This document shows, piece after piece, positions 1 through 9,100 of a DNA stretch of 59,685 nucleotides. Within the stretch, counting starts at the first letter, position 1; the number at the start of each line of letters is the position of its first letter. A program made the position numbers and the translations under genes. The notes beneath the pieces were generated by a model. The model ran no database searches and was not told the DNA's origin. It worked only from the letters and a program-made list of their open reading frames with translations. Origin of the DNA: Clostridia bacterium (GTDB taxonomy: Bacteria; Bacillota; Clostridia; Oscillospirales; UBA644); NCBI GenBank assembly GCA_017621705.1, contig JAGASR010000040.1:1-59685 (forward strand), read 5' to 3'.

Positions 1-78
1 CACTTCTACAATAATGAACGTATTCAGCTCAAAACAAAACTGACACCTCTCGAAAAGCGATGTCAGTTCGTTACTTAA
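1..78 (+). CDS. IS3-family transposase OrfB, C-terminal fragment (runs off window start)
   Basis: Reading from base 1 in frame 1 gives a 25-residue tail containing FYNNERIQLKTKLTPLEKR, followed by TAA at 76-78. This Y-N-x-x-R-x-Q-x-x-L-x-x-x-x-P pattern is the hallmark end of the DDE (rve) domain of IS3/IS150 OrfB transposases, just after the catalytic Glu. The reading frame is open at the window edge, so the gene may be intact upstream. Only the tail is visible, so the subgroup cannot be given. Confidence 0.7.
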   Translation, partial: HFYNNERIQLKTKLTPLEKRCQFVT

Positions 79-141
79 AATTTAATATTTTCTACCTTGG
101 GGGGTGTTTTTTGTACTGTCTGTACAATTTGGGGCAGTACA
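1..141 (+). mobile_element. Right end of an IS3-family insertion sequence (left part outside window)
   Basis: The first 78 bases encode the end of an IS3-type transposase. The following DNA ends in GGGGCAGTACA, with TG...CA-type ends as expected for this family, so I place the IS boundary near 141. The left end and most of the transposase lie outside the window, so target duplication cannot be checked. Seen: transposase tail and terminal sequence. Inferred: exact boundary. Confidence 0.6.
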
Positions 142-147
142 TAAATA

Positions 148-180
148 TCCGAGGATTTATTTTTTTAGTAAATCCTCGGA
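148..180. terminator. Perfect 12-bp inverted repeat after the IS end
   Basis: TCCGAGGATTTA (148-159) pairs perfectly with TAAATCCTCGGA (169-180) around a 9-base T-rich loop. It sits between the IS end and the promoter of the first accessory gene and has A- and T-rich flanks on both sides, so it may terminate transcription leaving the transposase. There is no long U tract. Confidence 0.5.
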
Positions 181-217
181 AATTCTTTTATAAAAATTAG
201 ACATGTACTATCATAAT

Positions 218-247
218 GACTGGTTCTCAGTATCCGTGTGGTATAAT
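218..247 (+). promoter_or_regulatory. Probable promoter for the 332-1705 genes
   Basis: A consensus -10 TATAAT lies at 242-247. The matching -35 region near 218-224 is weak. About 85 bases of leader follow before the first start codon. No other promoter is visible before the three co-oriented genes. Confidence 0.4.
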
Positions 248-331
248 ATAGCCATAAAGTGAAGGGAACAAAAAACAAAGTTCCCAATAAAAAATAATGG
301 GTTGTGACCTACCACAATAAGGAGAAAAACC

Positions 332-691
332 ATGACTAACATTACTGTGAACTACAAGAAAAACACCATCGAAATCACCAAATCTTTTGAGAAGAAAGCA
401 AGCGTGTATGGCTCTGAAGCATACTACGAACTCAGCAAAGCAAGAAATGACTTCCCCAACTACAGACTTATTGTTAAGACTTCCAAGAGTAATAACACAT
501 TTAAGGGTATGGATTATGAATTTATGCTTGATTATATTAATAATCATGAAGACAGTGAAAAACATAAAGCAGAATTTGATAAACTTAAAGAGAATAATCT
601 TTCCTATGGCGAAGTTAAACAGTGGTTCGTTAGTACTTATCCTGTTTTTGAAAACTGTAAAACAAGAGCTCAGTGGGTTCTTGCAGCGTAA
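332..691 (+). CDS. Small hypothetical protein, paralogue of the next gene
   Basis: This 119-residue soluble protein has no signal peptide or membrane segment. It starts at ATG with a strong site (AAGGAG, 8 nt upstream). It aligns along its length with the product of 729-1133: both share I-x-I-x-KSF-x-K near residues 13-20, a PNY motif near 42, a Gly-x-x-Y-[ED]-[FY]-M-x-[DE]-YI block near 59-69 and a closing K-x-WF-x-[ST/AK]-x-YP motif near 95-104. This suggests tandem duplication. I do not recognise the family. The setting (IS end, repressor switch, recombinase) points to mobile-element cargo. Confidence 0.75.
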   Translation: MTNITVNYKKNTIEITKSFEKKASVYGSEAYYELSKARNDFPNYRLIVKTSKSNNTFKGMDYEFMLDYINNHEDSEKHKAEFDKLKENNLSYGEVKQWFVSTYPVFENCKTRAQWVLAA

Positions 692-728
692 ATATAAAAA
701 TTGAAAGAATAAAAAGGAGACCCAAACC

Positions 729-1133
729 ATGACAAATGCTATTCGCTTAAACCATCTCACAAAAGAGATTTTAATCAGTAAATCATTTTCAAAAGTTGCT
801 ATGAATCCCCTTAGCACTGAATACAGAGACCTTGCAGAGGTTATGGGAAAACACCCTAATTATACTGTTAGTATGCGTGTTATCAGACAGAACACACACA
901 AGGAAACATACGCAGGTTTAACATATGACTACATGCGAGAATATATTATACTTCATTCTTCGCCCGAAGAAAAACTTGCTGAAATCGGAGAATTTAATGA
1001 AATGCTTTTGATTTCCAGATGTCATGCGAAAGCTCTCAGATATCCAACTATAAAAAAATGGTTTTTGGCAAAATACCCTGAGGTCGCTGAGTTCGGTGTT
1101 GAAGAGGCATATAAAGCTCTGCGTGTAAGCTAA
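729..1133 (+). CDS. Small hypothetical protein, paralogue of the preceding gene
   Basis: A 134-residue protein with RBS AAAGGAG 9 nt before ATG, 37 bases after the preceding gene and probably on the same mRNA. It keeps the shared blocks ILISKSF, HPNYTVSM, YAGLTYDYMREYI and KKWFLAKYPE, but the middle region is longer than in its neighbour. Predicted mixed alpha/beta and cytoplasmic. No catalytic motif is visible and no function is assigned. The pair may be conserved small proteins of a clostridial integrative element. Confidence 0.75.
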   Translation: MTNAIRLNHLTKEILISKSFSKVAMNPLSTEYRDLAEVMGKHPNYTVSMRVIRQNTHKETYAGLTYDYMREYIILHSSPEEKLAEIGEFNEMLLISRCHAKALRYPTIKKWFLAKYPEVAEFGVEEAYKALRVS

Positions 1134-1171
1134 ATTAAAAATAAAATTAATTAAAGAAAGGATTATATAAA

Positions 1172-1705
1172 ATGTCTACTGTGCCCAACCAGCGTAAAAT
1201 TATTATTCATAGAGAAAAGTGTGAACGAGATTTCCTTCAAATAAAAAAGGAGAATTGGTATTCTGCTAATAAGATTTTAGGTCCTTACGGATTGCAGTTA
1301 TACCTTTATCTTGCCGGAAATAAAGATGGTTTTACTCTTGAATTATCCCAAGAGGCAGCAGAGCGTGATGCCGATATTAAAAGGACAACATTTCATAAGT
1401 ATATTCATACATTAATTAATAAAGGATATCTTGTTCCCCGAGGGGAAAACAGTAATATTTATGATTTCTATGAGATTCCCAAAGTGATAGATAATGGGAA
1501 CGCATTTCCGCAGAACGAACGAATAAGTTTGCAGGACGAATGTGACATACTAATTTTTGATTCGGATAACGAATTGTTCAATTTGTCTGACGAATTTGAA
1601 AATTCGCAAGGCAGTTTGAATAGTCCGCAGAGTAGTAAAGAAATATATAATAAGGTAGATAATTCAATAGATAAAATATATACAAACGAGAAATTCGTCT
1701 TTTAA
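1172..1705 (+). CDS. Winged-helix protein, replication-initiator/DnaD-like N-terminus
   Basis: A 177-residue protein, RBS AAAGGA, starting 38 bases after the previous gene. Residues about 25-90 (NWYSANKILGPYGLQLYLYL, then a helix-turn-helix around TTFHKYIHTLINKGYLVPRG) resemble the winged-helix domain of phage and plasmid replication or regulatory proteins. The tail (about 115-177) is acidic, Asn/Ser-rich and probably disordered. The likely role is DNA binding for the mobile element. It could equally be a transcription factor, as no partner gene (DnaC-like ATPase) is present. Confidence 0.55.
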   Translation: MSTVPNQRKIIIHREKCERDFLQIKKENWYSANKILGPYGLQLYLYLAGNKDGFTLELSQEAAERDADIKRTTFHKYIHTLINKGYLVPRGENSNIYDFYEIPKVIDNGNAFPQNERISLQDECDILIFDSDNELFNLSDEFENSQGSLNSPQSSKEIYNKVDNSIDKIYTNEKFVF

Positions 1706-1764
1706 ATTTATGGTCTACTTTCGATAATTGTTGTATTTATAAAATCAAATATAATAAGAAATAT

Positions 1765-1822
1765 AAGTTTCGCTATTTTGTTTTGGAATCCGCAAGCGGT
1801 TTCCAACAAAATAACGAAACTT
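1765..1822 (+). repeat. Long imperfect hairpin just before a ribosome site
   Basis: AAGTTTCG (1765-1772) pairs with CGAAACTT (1815-1822). Inward, TATTTTG pairs with CAAAATA and TTGGAA with TTCCAA, and CCG closes a short CGCAAGCG tip, with only one C/A mismatch and a 2-nt bulge. The loop end is GC-rich and no U tract follows, so it is not a plain terminator. It ends 13 bases before AAGGAG of the next small gene and could shape translation or mRNA stability there. Confidence 0.6.
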
Positions 1823-1849
1823 TAATTATTCCAAAAGGAGAATTAAGTT

Positions 1850-2038
1850 ATGTCTATATCAGAAAAATTTTCAAGAAACACACCAGAATACTATCGTTAT
1901 ATGTATTTAGATAAATACTCTCCCGAACAGATTATGTATGTGGCAAGGTAGAAATTTTATAAAGAATGTGTAGAGTGTGTTGATAATCAGAATAAAATTG
2001 ACATTATAAAGATTGTAAGCGAGGTTAGAATAAGATGA
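1850..2038 (+). pseudogene. Small ORF interrupted by an in-frame TAG
   Basis: An ATG at 1850 with a near-perfect ribosome site (AAAAGGAG, 1833-1840) opens a 33-codon frame ending in TAG (1949-1951). The same frame then continues for 28 more sense codons to TGA at 2036-2038, and that TGA overlaps the next gene's ATG in an ATGA arrangement typical of coupled genes. The post-stop part (KFYKECVECVDNQNKIDII) looks protein-like. The simplest reading is one 62-codon gene with a CAG-to-TAG point mutation. Read-through of the amber codon is the alternative. The family is unknown. Confidence 0.5.
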
Positions 2039-2184
2039 AAATAGGAAAAACTTCGGAAAAAGATAAGGATAGAAGAAAAAAGAAGAAATCGACATTCGAA
2101 ACAGAAATATTCAATATTGTTGAAAAGAGCTTGAAAACGGTTCTTGACAAAGCATTGGATGATATTCTGAAAGATTTTAAATAA
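2035..2184 (+). CDS. Very small basic protein, coupled to the amber-interrupted ORF
   Basis: A 49-residue frame begins at an ATG overlapping the TGA of the interrupted upstream ORF and stops directly at the terminator. The N-terminal third is strongly Lys/Arg-rich (EKDKDRRKKKKS) and the rest is amphipathic (IFNIVEKSLKTVLDKAL). No separate ribosome site is seen, so it likely depends on ribosomes from the upstream frame, which the amber codon would impair. No family is recognised. Confidence 0.45.
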   Translation: MKIGKTSEKDKDRRKKKKSTFETEIFNIVEKSLKTVLDKALDDILKDFK

Positions 2185-2243
2185 AAAACGGCAAGTCGCT
2201 CTCTCCAATAGTAGGAGATTTTTGTGAGTGACTTGCCGTTTTT
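2184..2243. terminator. Strong bidirectional terminator with nested hairpin
   Basis: AAAAACGGCAAGTC (2184-2197) pairs with GACTTGCCGTTTTT (2230-2243). Inside lies a second small hairpin TCTCC...GGAGA (2202-2218). A-tract and T-tract flanks make it functional on both strands. It closes the left small-gene operon. Confidence 0.85.
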
Positions 2244-2314
2244 TTCGTTTTATTCGTATTGACAAGAAAAAATATTCTGTCGTTCACAGTCCAAAGAATC
2301 GTGATTTGAAAATA

Positions 2315-2356
2315 AAACCACTCTTCGTGTGGAAGTTCGCCACACAAAGTGGGTTT
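2315..2356. repeat. Two-tier hairpin in otherwise empty intergenic DNA
   Basis: AAACCACT (2315-2322) pairs with AGTGGGTTT (2348-2356, one bulged G). Within it GTGTGG (2327-2332) pairs with CCACAC (2340-2345). It lies in the 330-base gap between the terminator and the repressor gene, where I see no convincing coding frame. It may be a small RNA element or a remnant. Confidence 0.4.
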
Positions 2357-2513
2357 CTTCAAGACTGAAAATGTTTTTCCTGAAATGTATGCCGGGGTGC
2401 TCAAAAAATCAAATGTTTTCGTGAACAATTGTGTATGCTGTATTCTGACGAAAAAATATATTGAAAATACACATTTTCTGTTCAGAAAAACGCAAGCACC
2501 TTTTTGTGGACAA

Positions 2514-2723
2514 TTACTCTTCCTTTTGGTATTCAAGAACATCTCCAATGTCGCAGCCGAGCAGTCTGCAAATTGTATTAAGATTATCCCATGATATACT
2601 TTCCTTGTTTCTTAACTTTTGGATTGTTGATTCTGAAAAATGTTTTTCTTTGCGTAAAGTGTATGAGGAAAAGCCTTTTTCTTTGAGGGCTTCCAAAACA
2701 TCTATCTTGTATTTTAATGCCAT
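2514..2723 (-). CDS. Small Xre/Cro-type repressor (HTH_26-like)
   Basis: A 69-residue protein that is almost entirely one helix-turn-helix domain: a helix at KIDVLEALKEKG, then SSYTLRKEKHFSESTIQKL (recognition helix about 31-38), then ISWDNLNTICRLLGCDIGDVLEY, the standard close of the single-domain Xre group. The start ATG at 2723 has AAGGCGG upstream. Its promoter faces that of 2915-3190, with three palindromic operators between, one overlapping its own -35. It is therefore probably an autoregulated repressor of that gene. Binding itself is inferred. Confidence 0.85.
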   Translation of the reverse strand: MALKYKIDVLEALKEKGFSSYTLRKEKHFSESTIQKLRNKESISWDNLNTICRLLGCDIGDVLEYQKEE

Positions 2724-2761
2724 CTTGATACCGCCTTGTTTTAATTATTCTTTCCTGAATA

Positions 2762-2790
2762 AGTATATCATAAAACATACACGAAATCAA
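2762..2790 (-). promoter_or_regulatory. Promoter of the repressor gene
   Basis: On the minus strand, -35 TTGATT (2785-2790) and -10 TATACT (2762-2767) are separated by 17 bases. The -35 lies inside the left operator (2778-2795), which fits negative autoregulation. Confidence 0.65.
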
Positions 2791-2864
2791 GTGTATAAAA
2801 TCACCAAAAATAAACACGAAAATTCGTGCATATTGCCTATTGACAATACACGAAAATTCGTGTA
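2778..2864. promoter_or_regulatory. Three evenly spaced repressor operators
   Basis: Two perfect CACGAA-AA-TTCGTG palindromes are seen: 2815-2828, and 2847-2864 where the arms extend to TACACGAA/TTCGTGTA. A degenerate third copy is TACACGAA-AT-CAAGTGTA at 2778-2795. Their centres are 35 and 34 bp apart, about three helical turns, as in phage-type O1-O3 operators. The right site fills the 17-bp spacer of the forward promoter, and the left one covers the repressor's own -35. Confidence 0.8.
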
Positions 2865-2868
2865 TAAT
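2840..2868 (+). promoter_or_regulatory. Consensus promoter with operator in its spacer
   Basis: TTGACA (2840-2845) and TATAAT (2863-2868) are both perfect, with exactly 17 bases between. The spacer is almost wholly occupied by the best operator palindrome, so a bound repressor would block RNA polymerase. Confidence 0.9.
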
Positions 2869-2914
2869 ATATACATAACAAAGAACAAATCAATCAAGAA
2901 GGGAAATAAAAAAC

Positions 2915-3190
2915 ATGTCACAGAACGAAATGATTACAAAAATTGAACAGCTCAGAGCTTGGGAAGCACTCCTTGAAGAGGCACAGGTAGAAATTGAAGC
3001 ACTCAGAGATAACATCAAAGCTGAAATGTTGGCACAGAATACGGAAGAACTTCAAGTTGGAGCATACATTATCCGATGGACGTCTGTTTTATCCAATAGA
3101 TTCGATAGTACATCATTTAAAAAAGAATATGCGGAACTTTATAAAACTTATACTAAACAGGTCGCAAGTAAGAGATTTACGATAGCATGA
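2915..3190 (+). CDS. Small coiled-coil hypothetical protein under repressor control
   Basis: A 91-residue protein, RBS GAAGGGA. Residues 1-45 are a charged helix likely to form a coiled coil. Residues about 48-91 (VGAYIIRWTSVLSNRFDSTS through KRFTIA) form a small beta-rich end. It resembles short proteins in clostridial phages and conjugative elements that sit among single-strand-annealing or recombination genes, but none of those partners is present. It is the only gene directly driven by the operator-controlled promoter before a hairpin at 3198. Function unknown. Confidence 0.7.
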   Translation: MSQNEMITKIEQLRAWEALLEEAQVEIEALRDNIKAEMLAQNTEELQVGAYIIRWTSVLSNRFDSTSFKKEYAELYKTYTKQVASKRFTIA

Positions 3191-3197
3191 AGATATA

Positions 3198-3226
3198 AGA
3201 GTGGCTGCGGAACATGCAGCCACTCT
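3198..3226. terminator. Perfect 11-bp hairpin between 2915-3190 and the recombinase
   Basis: AGAGTGGCTGC (3198-3208) pairs with GCAGCCACTCT (3216-3226) around a 7-base loop. The following sequence is ATATAAAAAG rather than a U tract, so termination may be partial and the recombinase gene could be reached by read-through. Confidence 0.55.
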
Positions 3227-3262
3227 ATATAAAAAGTAAAATAAATAGGGTAGGGGTATATA

Positions 3263-3847
3263 ATGATTTACGGTTATGCAAGATGTTCCACAAATGAAAG
3301 TAAACAAGATATAAACAGACAGTTGCGTGAATTGAAAGAAGAGGGTGCACAAGAAGTCTATTTTGAATATGAACACGGTGATTCAGATATTAAACAAAAG
3401 CAGTTGGCCTTATTTGATGTCGCAAAGGAAGGTGACACGATCATCACGCTTGAAGTTCCTCGACTTGCCAGGAGCACCAAACAACTTTGTGAGATTATCG
3501 AAACCGTGAAAGAAAAGAAACTCAAACTGATAATAAAAGGTAGCATAACAGTTGATTGTACTCTTGGAAGACTTGACCCAATGTCTAATGCCTTTATTCA
3601 GATGTCAGGTGTATTTGCTGAACTTGAACTCGGTATGATTAGAGAACGTGTGCGGTCAGGTATGGCAAATGCCAAGGCAAAAGGCAAAAAGCTCGGCCGG
3701 CCGCAGATGACAAAAGATGACATTCCACCCATTTTTTACAGACATTATCCTGCGTTCGTGAAAGGGAAACTCAATGTTTCTGAATTTGCAAGAGTTTGCG
3801 GTTTAAGTAGGAATACGGTTTATAAGTATATTCAAATAACAAAGTGA
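3263..3847 (+). CDS. Serine recombinase (resolvase/invertase family)
   Basis: A 194-residue small serine recombinase of the usual length for resolvases and Hin-type invertases. The catalytic Ser9 lies in YARCSTNE, with the conserved Arg region VPRLARSTKQL (about 65-75). A long E-helix (MSGVFAELELGMIRERVRSG) leads to GKKLGRP, and the C-terminal helix-turn-helix is VSEFARVCGLSRNTVYKYI. It cuts and rejoins DNA at paired sites through a phosphoserine intermediate. Whether it resolves, inverts or integrates cannot be told, because no obvious crossover repeat was found beside it. It follows the repressor-controlled gene by 72 bases. A similar C-terminal fragment occurs at 12,794. Confidence 0.93.
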   Translation: MIYGYARCSTNESKQDINRQLRELKEEGAQEVYFEYEHGDSDIKQKQLALFDVAKEGDTIITLEVPRLARSTKQLCEIIETVKEKKLKLIIKGSITVDCTLGRLDPMSNAFIQMSGVFAELELGMIRERVRSGMANAKAKGKKLGRPQMTKDDIPPIFYRHYPAFVKGKLNVSEFARVCGLSRNTVYKYIQITK

Positions 3848-3932
3848 TAAGTTTGTTTATCTATATTATCGTTGAATACATATTAATGTTTATAATAATT
3901 AATACAAGTCAAATCCACTTCTGTGTAATATG

Positions 3933-3975
3933 CAAAAACCGCCCATTGTTCTTTAATGACAAAGGGCGGTTTTTG
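3933..3975. terminator. Convergent bidirectional terminator
   Basis: CAAAAACCGCCC (3933-3944) pairs perfectly with GGGCGGTTTTTG (3964-3975), with an extra TTGT/ACAA pairing inside. It separates the recombinase (plus) from the giant lipoprotein gene (minus) and has A/T tracts on both sides. Confidence 0.9.
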
Positions 3976-3991
3976 AGTATAAATTTGTAAT

Positions 3992-6125
3992 TTACGGATT
4001 AACAGTAATTGTTATAGATGCTACGGTCGTACTACCGATGTTCGCATAAACAACAATAGTCTTTGCGGATTCTACTGTACCCGTGCTCAGGGTTACGGTA
4101 GCTTTGTTGTTAAGGTCTGTGATTGTGCTTGTAGAAGAAAGAGATGCCTTGCTTGTATTGTCTGTCATAGACCAGGTTACCGTAGAATAAGACGGACAAT
4201 TGGAGAGGGTAAGCTGTACGGAATTACCGCCTAAAACGGTAGTTGAAGTTGCGGAGAGGGACGGATTAGCAGAATTGGTGGAGATCGTAAGATCAATATA
4301 CGTCTTCGAGCCGTCCGTAAACGAAACAGTAATTCTTACACTGCCGCTGGTATCGAGAGTGGTTACAATATAGTTATTATCGAGGACAACAACAACTGCT
4401 TTAGAAGTGTTACTGCTGGTTGGCGTACCGGAAATAGTCTTATCAGTAAAGGAAGAACCAAGGAGAGTAGAAATATTATAGGTACTACTCATGGATACCA
4501 TGTGTTCTATTTTCTTGTAGTCAACGGTGAACTTAACTTCTAGAACGATAACATTATCAACTTTGATGGAAACAGTGGCGATTCCAGGTTTGAGAGCATT
4601 CCATTCGCCTGTGTTTGCATCTATGGTAATAACGTCAGTCTGATTTGAAGAATAGACAGCGTTGGCGTAAGAGTGGGATTCGGTAAGGTTACCTTTATCT
4701 CCAACTTCAGCAGAAATGCTGACAGTGGTAGCAGAGGTTGAAGAAGAAGGCTTCGAACTGAGAACCATTACGGTGAAGTCTCTGGTCACAAGCGTGTTGG
4801 AAGAATCAACATAGCTTACAGAAGATAAAAGAGAAGTACCGATAGGAACATTGTCTCCTACTGTTATCTTACCGGTAGAGTCAATAGAAAGTATGTAAGA
4901 ACTATCTGTAGAAGAGGGTGCACCCGATGCGAGCACAGAACTCTCTATCCAAGAAGGCTCAACAGTTGGCGTTCCTGTAATGCCGATTTCTGCATTTGTA
5001 GGAGTATAAGTACTGCCTTGAGAGACGGCGATGACACCTCTGTTGGAGTCAACAGAGCCGGACTGATTCGGAATAACCGTAATCGTTATTGATGCAATAG
5101 TTTCATCTCCAATGTTCGCATAAACAACAATGGTTTTTGAGGATTCTACTTCACCTGTATATAGCGTTACAGTAGCTATGTTCTTACTGTCAGTGATTGA
5201 GCTGGTCGAAGAAAGTGAAGCCTTGCCGGTATTGTCTGTCATAGACCAGGTTACCGCAGAATAAGACGGGCAGTTAGAAAGGGTAAGCTGTACTGAATTA
5301 CCGCCTTTGACCATAGTCGAAGTTGCTGAGAGGGTCGGATTAGCTGTAGAACCAGATGAACCGATTGTAAGGTTAATATAAACCTTGGAACCGTCTGTAA
5401 ACGAAACAGTGATTCTTACACTGCCTGTAGTATCAAGAGTTGTTACATAATAGCTACCGTTGGAAATTGTAGTAATAGCCTTGGAGGTATTGCTGCTGGT
5501 GGGAGCACCGGAAATAGTCTTACCGGAAACGGAAGAACCTAGGAAAGAAGAGATATTATAGGTGCTACTTTGGGAAACGTTATATTTGAGTTCTTTATAG
5601 TCAACGCTAAACTTAACTTCGAGAACGACTACATTATCTACCTTAATGGAAACAATAGCTGTACCTGCTTTTAAAGCTTCCCATGCACCTGTATTGGCAT
5701 CAACAGAAATAACGTCAGCCTGATTGGAGATATATGTTGCGTTGTTGAAAGAATACTGAGAAAGAGTACTTGCATCGCCAACAGCAGCAGAAATGTTGAC
5801 AGTTGGCACAGATGTATCAATGTTCGGCTTGGGACTGAGAACCATTATGGTGAAATCTTTTGTTACAAGCGTATTCGATGAATCAGCATATCTAACAGAG
5901 GTAGAAAGAGAAGTACCGATAGGAACATTGTCGCCTACCGTTATTTTTCCTGAAACATCAATAGAAAGTATGTAATCTGAAAGTGATGCGCCATTTGTAA
6001 TGTTTGAAGAAAGAATATTGGAGGCTGTCCAACTGGGCTGAATAACTGGTGTACCCATAATTCCAATATCACTGTTCGTAGGCGTATAGGTGGTGCCCTG
6101 AGAGACAGCGATAATACCACTATCA
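3992..6125 (-). repeat. Two ~1.08-kb tandem repeats in the giant lipoprotein gene
   Basis: The segments 3992-5045 and 5068-6125 match over their whole length. For example, the sequence at 4999 recurs at 6079 (offset 1,080 bases, 360 codons) and that at 4038 recurs at 5112. Each unit encodes an initial IAVSQG-T-YTPTN block, an Ig-like block and a closing ASITITV strand. Small indels show the units have begun to diverge. Confidence 0.85.
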
Positions 6126-9100
6126 AAATTTACAGAACCGGTAGAGTTTACAGTTACGGTACAGGTTGCTGTTATTCTGTTGGTGCTAAGGTTACCCTTG
6201 GATTTGCAGGAAATGGTTGCAGTACCGGCTTTAACTGCGGTGATATATGCGGAGAGGCCGCTGCCTACAACTTTGACGATGCTGTCATCGGACGAAGACC
6301 AGGAGATCTGGTCGTTATGACCGACAGGAAGAACGGATGCTACGAGAGTAGCGCTGTCACCAATATACATCGTTTTAGTAGTCGGCGATACCTCAACAGA
6401 TGTAATGGGATTTGTGATATAGGGATCGGGAGAATACACAATTACGGTTTTTGGTTCGAACTCAAATGCGAGAGATGGGTCAGAAGAATTTACATAACCC
6501 GTAAGAGTTGCAGAACCGTCTTTACCGGGAACGATAGTAAAGCTGTTCTTGGTAAAGTCGTTGGTAGGTCTTGTAACGTTAGCAACGCTTGTGTCGCTGG
6601 AGTTGATAGCGTACATAAGGGTAGAGATTTGAGCCTGAGTAAGAGCGGGGGAGAAGGTGAGGTATGCGGTATATGCATTGCCTGTCTTGAGGTCGCCTGT
6701 AGCACCAATGTAAACGCTGACTTTGATCTTTTGGGTGGGAGTTCCGGTGATGCCGGAGTAAATAGTGCAAGTAGCGGTCTTACCGGTGGAGGTTGTTGCC
6801 GTGATCTTTACGATACCGCTCTGGAGAGCAGTGATATTACCGTTCTGGTCAACAGAAACGATCTGAGGATACTGGGAAGACCAAGTGATTCTATCGTTAG
6901 AATCACTCGGAGTGAGGATCGCTTTCAATTTTTCTTGTTGACCGAGGCTGAGATGAATATTTGTATAAGAAAGTGTTATTGATTCGGCAGGGATTGCAGG
7001 ACCACTGTTTGTTTCGGGCTCTTTTACTATGATCTTAAACTCTTTATTGGTATATATATAGTTTTTATCATAATAATTAACGACACCTGACATACTTGTT
7101 CCGATAGGAACATTTTTACCGACACTGATTGCACCATCTGAAGTAATTGAAAGCAGATATGAATTGTCTGTTCCATTTCCTGCAAGCACAGAGTTGGGAA
7201 TCCAAGTGGGTATACTCGTGTATTTAATGCCAAGATCCTCCATTTTCGGGGTATAAACACCGTCTGAAGTAACATAAATTACGTTGTTATCTTTATCAAC
7301 ATAACCGGGTTCTTTAACTGTTACAACAACGCTCGTCTTAACACCGTTCGTCTCATTATTACCTCTTGCTCGACAAGTTATTACTGCCGTACCGGGTTTT
7401 AATGCGCTAATATATCTGCCGGAATTGTATGAATATTCGCTCAATACAGAACATTGAACAATAGAGCGATCAGAAGAATATAATAAAAATTGATCGTTAT
7501 TATTAGTCGGTGTAAATGAAAATAAATCTTTATAATGTAATTGATTACCTGTATACATTGTAACTTGTTCTTCGTACGCAGTTATTGAAGTAACAGGATT
7601 TGTTATTGTTTCCAAAGGTTCATTTATGGCAATAGTCTTTGAAGTATATACAAAAGTCAAGGAAGAATCCGAAGAAGAAACACCTGGTGTGAGATAAGTT
7701 ACACCGCCTTCTACAGGGATAATAATAAAACTATTTTGGGTATAATCATTGCCATCAGGTCTTGCAATATTGACCGGACGATTATATGGACCGGAATGGC
7801 CAAGAGAGAATTTACATGTCGCAAGCTGTTCGACGGTAAGCTCGGGGGTAAATTTCAGATGCGCGGAATATGTCTTACCGACATAAAGCTCTTCTGTTTC
7901 ATCAAAAACAACTTCGACTTTGATGGTTTGCTTTTCGGGTGTAGTTGAGCCACCACCGGTAATACCTGAAGCAACAATACATTCCGCAGTTTTACCCGAA
8001 GAAGTCGTTGCAGTGATCTTTACGGTACCGCTCTGAAGTGCAGTGATATTACCGTTCTGGTCAACAGAAACGATAGAGGGATACTGAGAAGACCAAGTGA
8101 TTCTATCGTTAGAATCACTCGGAGTGAGGATCGCAGTCAGTTTTTGAGTCTGACCGAGTTTAAGTGCTACATTTGCAGGGGAAATCGTTATAGATTGTGC
8201 CGGTATAACATCCGGTTTGGGCTCAACATTAAATCTAATAATAAATAATACTTTGCCATTTTGATCTTTAAACATTATATCGGCAGTGCCGACTTCTCTT
8301 GCAAACCAACCCAATGAAGGATTAGCATCTGCAATAGCGGGATTAGTTGATTCTGTTATTAAACTAGAAATATTAGTATAGGGAGTTGAAAAATAGCCTG
8401 AGTAATTTCCATACGAACCTGATCGAACATTTGCTTCAATTACAGGGACAGAGTCCGTTGCTTCAGGTTCTTTGACAACGATGGTGAACTCTTTACTTTT
8501 CGCTCCGTTCTTATCAACGTAATTAATAACACCAATCATACTTGTTCCGACGGCGACGTTTTTACCGACTTTAATTGCGCCATCTGAAGAAAGAGTAAGA
8601 AGGCAAGAATCGTCTATCGAAGAAGAATCGCTGCCAATTACTGTGTTAGGAGTCCAATCAAGAATCATCAGTGCATCAATTCCGAGATCTTCAGTTGTCG
8701 GATAAAAAATACCGTCAGAAGAAGTGTATATAATGCTGTTTTCCTTATCTACATAACCCGGGGCTTTGACTGTTACGATAATGCTATCCTTTACTCCGTT
8801 TGTTGCAGAGTTGCCTTGCGCCATGCAGGTAAGAACCGCTGTTCCTGTCTTACGAGATGTACCCAAAGAACTTATTAAACTTTGGCGTCCCCTATTCATA
8901 GCATTTGAGTGAATATAAAAAGTAGAAGTATATAAAGATAAAATACTTGGATCAGAAGAGAACCAATAAAGACTGTCGTCATTTAAAAACGGAGTCATAG
9001 ACGCGCCGACAAGCATAGATGTTCCCGTATACATTTCTATATGTTTGGAGGGTGAAATAGAAATGGAGGTTATCGGGTTTGTTATTTTATCCGAGGGCAT

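Noticed and set aside
2177..2594. Overlapping frames of 81-123 residues on both strands
   Set aside because: No ribosome sites, low-complexity Phe/Cys/Lys composition, and they run across a terminator or the repressor gene.
6317..6982. 221-residue plus-strand frame inside the giant lipoprotein gene
   Set aside because: No ribosome site, Cys/Arg-rich random composition, and it mirrors the repeated BIG2 coding strand.
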